Source: Oscillospiraceae bacterium (GTDB taxonomy: Bacteria > Bacillota > Clostridia > Oscillospirales > Ruminococcaceae). Taken from it: DNA of 34,468 bases. The stretch spans positions 1 through 34,468 of the forward strand of contig JAGAKZ010000080.1 in NCBI GenBank assembly GCA_017848115.1, written 5' to 3'. Below the pieces are notes generated by a model. The model was not told where the DNA came from. It saw only the letters and a list, made by a program, of their open reading frames with translations, and ran no database searches. The translations under genes and the position numbers were made by a program. Of the stretch, positions 1-6,053 are shown piece by piece. The number at the start of each line of letters is the position of its first letter. Positions within the stretch are counted from its first letter, which is position 1.

Positions 1-73
1 ATAGCAGGCTCTCCGTCAAGGTCGTCTTTCCAGCGTCTACATGGGCAAGAATTCCAATATTGATTATTTTCAT
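1..73 (-). CDS. tet(W): Ribosomal protection tetracycline-resistance protein, tet(W) type (5' end only)
   Basis: This is the first 24 codons of a translation-factor-like GTPase that releases tetracycline from the ribosome; the rest lies beyond the left edge. The N-terminus reads MKIINIGILAHVDAGKTTLT, which carries the G1/P-loop (AHVDAGKT) of the Tet(M)/Tet(O)/Tet(W) family. The Ile at position 6 combined with Ile at position 8 fits Tet(W) as I remember it better than Tet(M) (Val at 8) or Tet(O) (Leu at 6). Mosaic tet genes share this end, so the subtype is not certain. The start is set by the AGGAGG-type ribosome site about eight bases upstream and by the classical leader region behind it (promoter, leader peptide, attenuator). 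Horizontally acquired resistance gene by family knowledge. Confidence 0.85.
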   Translation of the reverse strand, partial: MKIINIGILAHVDAGKTTLTESLL

Positions 74-104
74 GTGATTGTCCTCCTTTTACAGCCCCGA
101 AGGG

Positions 105-144
105 CATAAAAATCCCCAGCAGTAAAATACTTTTACCACTGGGG
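105..144 (-). terminator. Transcription attenuator upstream of tet(W)
   Basis: On the minus strand CCCCAGTGGTAAAA pairs with TTTTACTGCTGGGG (14 pairs, two of them G-U, loop GTA), followed by ATTTTTAT. This is a factor-independent terminator placed between the leader peptide and the tet start codon. It matches the attenuator described upstream of tet(M), where drug-stalled ribosomes favour read-through. Confidence 0.85.
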
Positions 145-231
145 ATGATAATTTGCGGACATACACATATACAGCATACACCTGTTTGTGAGTGCTGTTT
201 TTGGGGATATGTCAAAATTGATAAGGCAAAA

Positions 232-328
232 GTATTCTTAAATTGGGTACAAAAAACTAAGCCCCTACAAAAGGGACTATCATAATCCTTTGTTCCCACT
301 ATTTGATTATAGTTTTATTTAAGAATAC
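232..328 (-). promoter_or_regulatory. Long inverted repeat of the tet leader RNA
   Basis: The 12 bases GTATTCTTAAAT inside the leader-peptide codons (317-328 on the minus strand) are perfectly complementary to ATTTAAGAATAC at 232-243. The pairing extends imperfectly on the GGCAA side. Between the arms lies a smaller GC-rich hairpin (CCC...GGGG, around 261-275) followed by a T-run. The arrangement suits alternative RNA structures that respond to ribosome position on the leader peptide. Confidence 0.7.
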
Positions 329-338
329 CTTGCCGCAT
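315..338 (-). CDS. tet leader peptide (MRQGILK)
   Basis: A seven-residue reading frame, ATG CGG CAA GGT ATT CTT AAA TAA, preceded by AAAAGGAG about nine bases upstream of the ATG. Its last codons form one arm of the long inverted repeat. From established knowledge of tet(M)-type leaders, translation of this peptide couples tetracycline stalling to anti-termination. It is far too short for ordinary gene calling. Confidence 0.7.
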   Translation of the reverse strand: MRQGILK

Positions 339-378
339 ATTTTTTACTCCTTTTCTGGAATAGAATTATTATATATCC

Positions 379-407
379 ATTATACACAGTGAAAACAGAT
401 TTGTCAA
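379..407 (-). promoter_or_regulatory. Consensus sigma-A promoter of tet(W)
   Basis: On the minus strand TTGACA (402-407) and TATAAT (379-384) are separated by exactly 17 bases; both hexamers are perfect consensus. It points at the leader peptide and tet(W). Confidence 0.9.
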
Positions 408-547
408 TACCTTGCGGTAAAAAACAACGACTTTGGCACATTGTTCAGCAAAATGCCGATAGCGTTTTCGGAATTTGTGCATACCGCCCTACTTTTCAGA
501 GATGTAACTATACAGGCTATTTGGTCAGTGGTTTCCCTCAAAGAATA
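408..547. other. Gene-poor stretch upstream of the tet promoter
   Basis: No convincing gene. A minus-strand frame is open from about 552 down to a TGA at 404-406 that overlaps the tet -35 hexamer. It has no good start or recognised motif and is best read as upstream flank carried with tet(W), possibly a gene tail. The plus-strand frame at 389-571 lies across the tet promoter and has no ribosome site. Confidence 0.4.
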
Positions 548-580
548 AGAGATATGCCATCTCATGGATGACATATCTCT
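548..580 (-). terminator. Hairpin after the 603-836 gene, weak terminator candidate
   Basis: AGAGATATG (548-556) is perfectly complementary to CATATCTCT (572-580), with an inner CCAT/ATGG stem. It lies 22 bases past the stop of the 603-836 gene. The T-run on the minus strand is poor (TTATTCTTTG), so termination is only possible, not clear. Confidence 0.4.
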
Positions 581-602
581 TTAGTCTTGCATTTTATAAT
601 AA

Positions 603-836
603 TTAGTCCTGAAGTTCCTTCATCAAAGCCACGCTGTCCTTGAACCCGACCTTGTAAGCAGCTCTCATCTCAGCAGCGGCAGTATCGCTCACGCAGTCGA
701 GGAGCTTGTGGAAGGTAGTGAGCTGGGCTTCGGTCAGCGACTCCTCAAAGGGTATGCAGAGCTTGTTAAACTCGTCCGAGAACTCAGCAGAGTGAATATC
801 ACCCTGGCGATAGTTGTAAAGTGCATCAATCATCAT
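603..836 (-). CDS. Small acidic conserved-type protein, possibly an accessory protein of a mobile element
   Basis: A 77-residue soluble protein with no signal peptide or membrane segment. Its layout, with a Leu/Thr-rich helix in the middle (ESLTEAQLTTFHKLLD) and a C-terminal AAYKVGFKDSVALMKEL helix, resembles the small DUF6809-type proteins common in Firmicutes phages and integrative elements; that link is from memory and tentative. The start has AAAGGACGG upstream. A second ATG follows immediately, so the start could be one codon later. Base composition is visibly GC-richer than the AT-rich gene upstream at 870-2192, which suggests a different origin. It probably shares a transcript with that gene (33-base gap). 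Function unknown. Confidence 0.6.
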   Translation of the reverse strand: MMIDALYNYRQGDIHSAEFSDEFNKLCIPFEESLTEAQLTTFHKLLDCVSDTAAAEMRAAYKVGFKDSVALMKELQD

Positions 837-869
837 AATCCGTCCTTTCGGTCATTTCAAACATCATTG

Positions 870-2192
870 TTATTTTACCGATTTTAAGCTGTTTTGGATA
901 TGGTGTCCTAATTTATCACTTACAAATGTTAACCGATACGTCTTATCGCCATCTTTTACCGTTTGATATGCATTGTTTGCTTCAAGCCCTAACGTTTTGA
1001 TTTCATCCAAAAGATTAAGAAATAAATGCGAAACCAAACTATCTTGTGGCAAATTATTGTTTTTGCCTAATACAGGTGTTTTTAATATTAAATTATGTAT
1101 AATCTGATTTTTATCAATTTCCTTTTTTTCATTCAAGATGCTAATTTGCTTAAACAAATTGCAAGCACCAGAACTATTACAATCTTTACAGTTGCTTTCA
1201 GTACAATGATTCCATGGCTCATTTGGATACTCTGCATAAGCATCTCGAATGCTTCTTAACACTTGAAAATATTGATATGCAACAGTATCTATTTTCTCGT
1301 GATAATCTACCATTATCTGTTCTACCATCTTACTAAATGTCAATATACATTTTCCAATCTTATTTTTTTCAATATAAAAGTCCGTAATTCTATTTTTCAT
1401 GTACAGCAACAGTTGATCATAGACCAATGCCGCATAATCAACATCAACAAACGTATACTCCGGACATTTTATCGTTAATATTTCAACTATGACTCCATAT
1501 GCTTTTAAGCGAATCTCTTTTACATTATTGTATTTTTCATCATATGCACACAAGAACGCTTCATCATCACATAATAACGGATTATCCTTTTTTAGCTCTT
1601 CTAATTTCTTCTCTATGATAGTTTTGTATGTATCCAATGCATTATCAATCTCTATAATTGCTAACTGTATCGTAGCTATATCCTTTGAATTTTTACATAC
1701 ATACTTTATTAAACTATACACATCAGCCTTTTTATGATTTCCTGACACTTTATCCAGAACAATATAATCATCTTCTTTATCTGTATTCGCAATATTCTTT
1801 TTTTCTATTACTTTTTTCTTTAATTCGTTCTTCAGCATACTAGTATATGTCAACGCTGATGAAACAAAATCTACCGGGATTCTCTTTCCTTTTGCTATAT
1901 GAAAATACCCATATTTCGCCTCATTTTGAAGAATCCCAATTATAAATGAAAATTTATCATTTTGTTCCAGTCTTATTGCACCTGCCTTGACTTGATGTAA
2001 TGAAATATATTTAGAATCTTTTCTTATAGAAAAATCTTCTTCGCCCTCAATTTGTAAATCATAACTTGAAATACTTTCACTTTTTTGTAATAAATCCAAT
2101 ATACTTTTTAACGCAATATACAAAGCTATATGTCCTTGATATTCATAATCTTCCCAAGATGTAATTGCACTTATAGGCTCAATCAATAACAT
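870..2192 (-). CDS. Probable restriction-type nuclease effector with ABC-three-component-like C-terminus
   Basis: A 440-residue soluble protein. Residues about 12-95 look like the PD-(D/E)XK-fold region of DUF4297/Mrr-type proteins: a helical YEYQGHIALYIALKSIL, then IEGEEDFSI (acidic residues 49-53), then a strand ending in LHQVKAG with the Q-x-K core at 67-69. The middle is helical. Around residues 340-360 a Cys cluster (C-x5-C-x2-C-x5-C, CTESNCKDC...ACNLF) precedes a C-terminal module of about 85 residues similar in layout to CTD proteins of ABC-three-component (ABC-3C) conflict systems. If so it is the effector that a partner ATPase would control, cutting nucleic acid during phage infection. 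The expected ATPase is reduced to a stump just upstream (2308-2481). Start chosen at ATG 2192 with AAGGA upstream. Family placement is by motif layout only. Confidence 0.5.
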   Translation of the reverse strand: MLLIEPISAITSWEDYEYQGHIALYIALKSILDLLQKSESISSYDLQIEGEEDFSIRKDSKYISLHQVKAGAIRLEQNDKFSFIIGILQNEAKYGYFHIAKGKRIPVDFVSSALTYTSMLKNELKKKVIEKKNIANTDKEDDYIVLDKVSGNHKKADVYSLIKYVCKNSKDIATIQLAIIEIDNALDTYKTIIEKKLEELKKDNPLLCDDEAFLCAYDEKYNNVKEIRLKAYGVIVEILTIKCPEYTFVDVDYAALVYDQLLLYMKNRITDFYIEKNKIGKCILTFSKMVEQIMVDYHEKIDTVAYQYFQVLRSIRDAYAEYPNEPWNHCTESNCKDCNSSGACNLFKQISILNEKKEIDKNQIIHNLILKTPVLGKNNNLPQDSLVSHLFLNLLDEIKTLGLEANNAYQTVKDGDKTYRLTFVSDKLGHHIQNSLKSVK

Positions 2193-2359
2193 TTCAATCC
2201 TTCTCTTAACAAACTACTTGTTAAAATTTCTCCTCTCCGCTTTACTACAAGCTTTTCCAACGGTTTCATACAAGAACCAACACTTTTGACAAACAATTCA
2301 TTATTGCTTATATACTTCCGTAAAGAAGTATTCCAACGTATCCACAAACATATTGTTCC
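2183..2359 (-). pseudogene. Open frame fragment upstream of the nuclease gene, likely gene tail
   Basis: Immediately upstream of the 870-2192 gene a frame runs from just after a TAA at about 2360 to a TGA at 2183-2185. It overlaps the next start codon by 10 bases, a spacing typical of coupled operon genes. Its last 28 residues (from ATG 2269) include KPLEKLVVKRRGEILTSSLL and read like a protein C-terminus. There is no adequate start codon and ribosome site for the whole frame, so it may be the tail of a deleted middle component or ATPase. I do not recognise the sequence. Confidence 0.35.
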
Positions 2360-2481
2360 TTAATTTGCTCCCAATTCATCCAAGTCATCTGTGTTACTTC
2401 ATCTGTTGTGGCATCAGCTAAATCAACTTCAAGTTCTTTGTACTTTCTAAAATTTTTAAGAGTTAATTTTTCAACAAACAT
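2308..2481 (-). pseudogene. Stump of an ABC/SMC-type ATPase gene fused to unrelated codons
   Basis: A 57-codon frame opens with MFVEKLTLKNFRKYKELEVD, the typical first strand-loop-strand of RecF/SMC/AAA15-like ABC ATPases (K-h-x-h-x-N-F-R-x-y). Where the Walker A loop should follow, the sequence changes to DATTDEVTQMTWMNWEQIKE and stops after GILLYGSI. No P-loop, Walker B or signature is present, so it cannot be a working ATPase. It looks like an internal deletion joining a gene start to foreign or frame-shifted codons. Its place just ahead of the probable nuclease effector supports an ATPase-effector pair that has lost its ATPase. Confidence 0.5.
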
Positions 2482-2579
2482 ATTATTCGCCTCTCTTTCA
2501 CAACAATAAACTCCATGAATATTTTACCACGTTTTAGCACACAAATCAAGTATGCATATATACCCCAACTATCCGATTA

Positions 2580-3206
2580 TCAACTTTTTTCAGCTTCAAA
2601 AAGTGATTTTACAAAATCATATACCTCAGCTATCCTGAATTTTATCTCATAGTCTTTGCAGTTTTTCATGATATCTATCTCTCCGTCTGTAAAATACATA
2701 TCATAATCATCGATATTGAGTTCTCCGCCTGATGCAGGAATACAAAGAGGCGGATACATTACACACCACCAGTTGTGGCCTGACGCTGTACCTATTGTTA
2801 CTCTTACTGCTGTATACTTTCCATGTGGCATGGTGATATCATCATATACTCTGTCATCAAACTTCATCTCTACGACTTCTGATTTTGTGGTATATGAGTA
2901 ACCGCATTCATTTACTTTTGCCTGTGCAATATTATTTATTTCATCTATTCTTGTTGAAAGTACTGCTATTGCTTCGTCGGCACTGCTACAACCTGACAGC
3001 CAGCCGTTTGTGTATTCAAGTATTCTGTTACGTACTGCAAGTTTTAATTCCTGATCGTATTTTTCATCTGAGTTTGCAAGAATATGTATTCTCACCACAT
3101 TATCCTGAAGACTGTTATAATCCTTGCTGAAACCTTCTATATCAAGCCCGGATATTATAAGATAAACCGCCAGTGCAAGTACAAATATAAACTCTAATTT
3201 TTTCAT
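2580..3206 (-). CDS. spoIIR: Stage II sporulation protein R
   Basis: SpoIIR is the forespore-made, exported signal that triggers SpoIIGA-dependent processing of pro-sigma-E in the mother cell. The 208-residue product has an N-terminal export or anchor segment (FIFVLALAVYLIISGL), then family hallmarks: VVRIHILANSDEKYDQELKL with downstream AVRNRIL, a GKYTAVRVTIG strand, GHNWWCVMYPPLC, and a C-terminal helical end. Length is normal. I prefer the ATG at 3206 over the ATG six bases upstream, because GGAGG at 3215-3219 is 8 bases from the former and only 2 from the latter. It is monocistronic here, with the accessory block downstream and a divergent lipoprotein gene upstream. Regulation by sigma-F is expected from the family, but I did not find a convincing sigma-F promoter. 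Confidence 0.93.
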   Translation of the reverse strand: MKKLEFIFVLALAVYLIISGLDIEGFSKDYNSLQDNVVRIHILANSDEKYDQELKLAVRNRILEYTNGWLSGCSSADEAIAVLSTRIDEINNIAQAKVNECGYSYTTKSEVVEMKFDDRVYDDITMPHGKYTAVRVTIGTASGHNWWCVMYPPLCIPASGGELNIDDYDMYFTDGEIDIMKNCKDYEIKFRIAEVYDFVKSLFEAEKS

Positions 3207-3218
3207 TTTCATCGCCTC

Positions 3219-3246
3219 CGGTTTAAATATTGACTTGCTTAAACCG
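3219..3246 (-). promoter_or_regulatory. Hairpin touching the spoIIR ribosome site
   Basis: CGGTTTAA and TTAAACCG form an 8-pair stem (3219-3226 with 3239-3246). Its last base pair includes the final G of the GGAGG ribosome site. It could modulate initiation. It is equally possible that this is chance in AT-rich DNA. Confidence 0.3.
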
Positions 3247-3324
3247 CAGTATACAGTACATATAAAATATATTTTAAAGCCTACCAGAAATAATGATTTT
3301 TCAAAATAAAACTTTTGAAATTTC

Positions 3325-3353
3325 TTTATATATGTAATTTATTGTGGTATAAT
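3325..3353 (+). promoter_or_regulatory. Extended -10 promoter for the lipoprotein gene
   Basis: TGG TATAAT (extended -10 with TATAAT at 3348-3353) lies 46 bases before the ATG at 3400. The -35 at 17-base spacing (TTTATA, 3325-3330) is weak, which fits an extended -10 promoter. Confidence 0.5.
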
Positions 3354-3399
3354 TGTAATACGGATAAAAATCATATATACGAGGAGCGGTAAAAATAAA

Positions 3400-3873
3400 A
3401 TGAAAAAAATAATACATATACTGTCTTTACTGCTGGCGTGTTCATTAATATTTTCAGCCTGCAAAAAAGAAGAAAAAACTGAAAGTACTCAGGAAGTAAC
3501 AACAGCACAAACAACATCAGTTACTCTTTCAGAAGAAGAAAAAGAAAACGCTAAACTGTATGCAAAAGAACTTTTTGATGCTTCATCAGAAGTTGCTGAT
3601 ATGTACAGTACAGCAGGAGCTACGGTAATTGCAGACGTTATAACAAGTAATGATGTAAACAGCAATGATTCTGAAAAAATAAACATATGCAATAAAGTGG
3701 CAAACAGATTTGACAAAGAAGGCATATGGGCTTTTAAAATGGAGAGATTCAAAATAATAAGCGTAGTATATACGCCATATGAAAACGCTGATTTCGTCGC
3801 AAGATACCCCGAAGAATATACAGGAGATGTCAAAAATATAAATTCAAAAAATATCTCAGATTTTCTTGAATAA
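3400..3873 (+). CDS. Small lipoprotein of unknown function
   Basis: A 157-residue protein with a classical lipoprotein signal: MKK, a hydrophobic stretch, then the lipobox FSAC with Cys21 as the lipidated residue. A Thr/Gln/Ser-rich linker (residues about 27-45) leads to a small soluble domain of roughly 110 residues with an NSNDSEKINICNKVANRF segment and a C-terminal strand pattern. It should sit on the outer face of the membrane. I do not recognise the domain. GAGGAG lies upstream of the ATG, and an extended -10 promoter precedes it. A second promoter at its 3' end serves the GGDEF gene, so the two genes may be partly independent. The frame is complete and normal in codon use. Confidence 0.75.
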   Translation: MKKIIHILSLLLACSLIFSACKKEEKTESTQEVTTAQTTSVTLSEEEKENAKLYAKELFDASSEVADMYSTAGATVIADVITSNDVNSNDSEKINICNKVANRFDKEGIWAFKMERFKIISVVYTPYENADFVARYPEEYTGDVKNINSKNISDFLE

Positions 3874-3894
3874 CGTATATTTATGTGGTAAAAT
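3866..3894 (+). promoter_or_regulatory. Promoter for the GGDEF gene
   Basis: TTGAAT (3866-3871) and TAAAAT (3889-3894) are separated by 17 bases, with TGG just before the -10. It overlaps the last codon and stop of the lipoprotein gene and lies 93 bases before ATG 3988. Confidence 0.5.
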
Positions 3895-3987
3895 TATCTT
3901 ATAAGTGTTTTTCTCCATATTCCGATTTTTTTAAAAATCAGAAATTCAGAAAATACTGCAAATTTATGTGAAAGGATTATCTGAAGT

Positions 3988-5397
3988 ATGGAACAAATAA
4001 AAAAAGAAATATCAGAGTATAGTGAAAGAGAAGTTTTACGTATATTATCTAAAAATGTTGACGGCTTATTTATCATAGACTATACAAACAATGCATATCA
4101 GGCTCTCAGAAGAAATGATTTTTTAAAAAACATATTTAATGAAACCGGAACATATGATGAACTGATAAGAAAACTGATATTAAGATTTAGTGATTCTCAA
4201 AATGATATTGCTGATGACTATCATGTATTCATTCCTATGCTAAACAAATTCAAAGGAAATTACAGCAAACATGTGGATTTCTTCTACAAAGACCAGACGG
4301 GTCATTACATGATGCTCATAAATCCTATGGAGAATACCGACAAATACATACTTGTGCTTTATGAACTCGATAACAGCGAATACGCACAAAAAATGTACAC
4401 CAGTGAAAAAGAAAAGACTATACAAAGCACTTATCTCTTTTCTATGTGCGTAGACCTTATTAAAGATACGACTAGCAGTATAAGCATAACAGAAATTTCC
4501 GACAAACCTGTTTCTTCTATGGATATATCATATTCCCAGTGGCGTATGATGATAGTAAATATGATTTACCCTGATGACCGACCGATATTTCTTGCATATA
4601 CCGAACCTGAATTTCTCAAAACAAGTCTTACAACCAAACGTTCGATTTCTTTTGACTGTCAGATGCAAAATCTTAACGGAAACTACATATGGGTAAAAAT
4701 TATTTTCAGTAAAATACATTCCTACAATGAAGAAGACTGCAAATTTGTCTACACTGTTCAGGACATTCACGAAAGCTCCATGAAACTTATCGAAGACCTG
4801 AAAAAATATGAAGCGCTTTCTATAACAGATTCACTCACCGGAATCTTCAACCACGGAAAAATCGAAGACGAACTTCATTCTATGATGAAACTCCAGAATA
4901 CTGAAAAGAAACCGCTCTCTCTTATCATGTTTGATATAGACTACTTCAAGAAAATAAACGACCGTTTTGGTCACGCAATCGGCGACGCAGTTCTCAGAAC
5001 ACTCTCCGAAATCGCAAACAAACTACTCTCCGAATATAACATAACACTCGGAAGATGGGGTGGCGAAGAATTTATGGGACTGTGCTACGATACCGATCTT
5101 GAATCAGCTGTAAAAATCGCTGAAAACTTAAAAGACACTATAGCGTCATATGAATTTGATACTGTTGGTAATATCACCTGTAGTATAGGAGTTACAGAAG
5201 TTGTAAGTAAAAAAGAAACTCCGCGTGAAGCTTTTGACCGTGTTGATTCGGCACTATATAAAGCAAAAGCAAATGGACGTAATTGTGTGTACGGATTAAT
5301 AAAAATTTTAAAGGACTGTGACTTTAAGGTCGCAGTCCTTTTTGGTTATCTACTTAATATATTAAAACTTTATACTCAAACCAATCACTTTTTATGA
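3988..5397 (+). CDS. Diguanylate cyclase with PAS-like sensory domains
   Basis: Makes cyclic di-GMP from two GTP. The cytoplasmic 469-residue protein has two poorly conserved PAS-like regions (about 1-145 and 150-265, the second ending in KFVYTVQDIHE), a linker helix and a GGDEF domain at about 280-435. Visible hallmarks are DSLTGIFNHGKIEDEL, FDIDYFKKINDRFGHAIGD, the active-site loop GGEEF at 358-362 and ALYKAKANGRN. No RxxD inhibitory site is seen just before the loop. No membrane segment. The ATG at 3988 has AAAGGATTATCTGAAGT upstream. The last 33 or so residues, after NCVYG, extend beyond the normal domain end and are encoded across a strong terminator hairpin (5311-5345). This suggests that the ancestral stop was lost. 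The stop lies two bases from the stop of the convergent rloB-like gene. Confidence 0.9.
   Translation: MEQIKKEISEYSEREVLRILSKNVDGLFIIDYTNNAYQALRRNDFLKNIFNETGTYDELIRKLILRFSDSQNDIADDYHVFIPMLNKFKGNYSKHVDFFYKDQTGHYMMLINPMENTDKYILVLYELDNSEYAQKMYTSEKEKTIQSTYLFSMCVDLIKDTTSSISITEISDKPVSSMDISYSQWRMMIVNMIYPDDRPIFLAYTEPEFLKTSLTTKRSISFDCQMQNLNGNYIWVKIIFSKIHSYNEEDCKFVYTVQDIHESSMKLIEDLKKYEALSITDSLTGIFNHGKIEDELHSMMKLQNTEKKPLSLIMFDIDYFKKINDRFGHAIGDAVLRTLSEIANKLLSEYNITLGRWGGEEFMGLCYDTDLESAVKIAENLKDTIASYEFDTVGNITCSIGVTEVVSKKETPREAFDRVDSALYKAKANGRNCVYGLIKILKDCDFKVAVLFGYLLNILKLYTQTNHFL
5311..5345. terminator. Bidirectional terminator between convergent genes, inside the GGDEF frame
   Basis: AAGGACTGTGAC (5311-5322) pairs with GTCGCAGTCCTT (5329-5340), 12 pairs with one G-U and loop TTTAAG, then TTTTT on the plus strand. 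On the minus strand the hairpin is followed by TTTAAAATTTTT. It can serve both the GGDEF gene and the rloB-like gene, although it sits within the coding frame of the former. Confidence 0.85.
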
Positions 5398-5399
5398 TT

Positions 5400-6053
5400 T
5401 TATATCTTACACTCATTTAAAATCTGTTCAACAATCTCCCATATAGTGAGTGATGGATTATCAGGAAGATATTTAAATCCTTTATATTGCTTAACAATAT
5501 TTCCATTTTTCTTATTATTATCCATTATTCTCTTTGAGCGTTCAACTGCCTTTTTTACGTCTGTTATATTTAATTTTGAAAGACATCGTTTAAAATTTTC
5601 TTCTTTTTTATAAGTTTTTAAATCAATAAAATTTTCGTCATATGCACTATTAATAGGATTTAAATATTTTGACCTATCTGTAAAAGAACCGCTACAATTC
5701 TGCTTATGCAGTATCATCCATAATTCAAATGTAAAATTACTATACCCTAATCGATATTCAATCCTTTTTTGCTCTTTTGCTTCTTTAAGTTCAGATAAAA
5801 CCGTTTCAAATTTTTCAATATCCTCCCTGATATTCCCCTCAATATCACATATATGAACTACAAAAGGTGTAGACTTGGCATTAAGTTTTTTGGCATAAGA
5901 TAGCGGATATTGTTGAATACTTAGATTTATTTTAACCTTATATTTTGCTGTATCAAAACTGTTTATTTCTTTTTGAAGCCATTCAAAATACCATTTTTCT
6001 GTATTTCCTTCAACTGTTAATGTATATTGTTTTGTTTCTTTTCTGTTAATCAT
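5400..6053 (-). CDS. RloB-like TOPRIM protein (second gene of an AbiL/RloAB-type pair)
   Basis: A 217-residue protein with the RloB-family layout: a first strand ending in the conserved Glu of TVEGNTEKWYFEWL (E15), a DxE pair in HICDIEG (D70, E72) corresponding to the TOPRIM DxD, and the YSNFTFELWMILH motif (about 104-116). By family knowledge RloB proteins are OLD-like TOPRIM nuclease candidates that act with an ATPase in anti-phage or restriction-linked loci; lactococcal AbiL is a comparable two-gene abortive infection system. Here the partner ATPase is directly upstream, with an 8-base overlap (GGAGC within the ATPase tail serves as ribosome site). It probably cuts nucleic acid once the ATPase senses infection; that is inference. 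Frame complete. Confidence 0.78.
   Translation of the reverse strand: MINRKETKQYTLTVEGNTEKWYFEWLQKEINSFDTAKYKVKINLSIQQYPLSYAKKLNAKSTPFVVHICDIEGNIREDIEKFETVLSELKEAKEQKRIEYRLGYSNFTFELWMILHKQNCSGSFTDRSKYLNPINSAYDENFIDLKTYKKEENFKRCLSKLNITDVKKAVERSKRIMDNNKKNGNIVKQYKGFKYLPDNPSLTIWEIVEQILNECKI

Noticed and set aside
389-571. Plus-strand 60-codon frame upstream of the accessory genes
   Set aside because: It begins inside the tet(W) promoter, has no ribosome site and no protein-like pattern; the real signals in this stretch are on the minus strand.
870-2481. A complete ABC-three-component defence system
   Set aside because: Only the effector-like gene is intact; the ATPase-like frame lacks Walker A, Walker B and signature motifs, and no full middle component is present.
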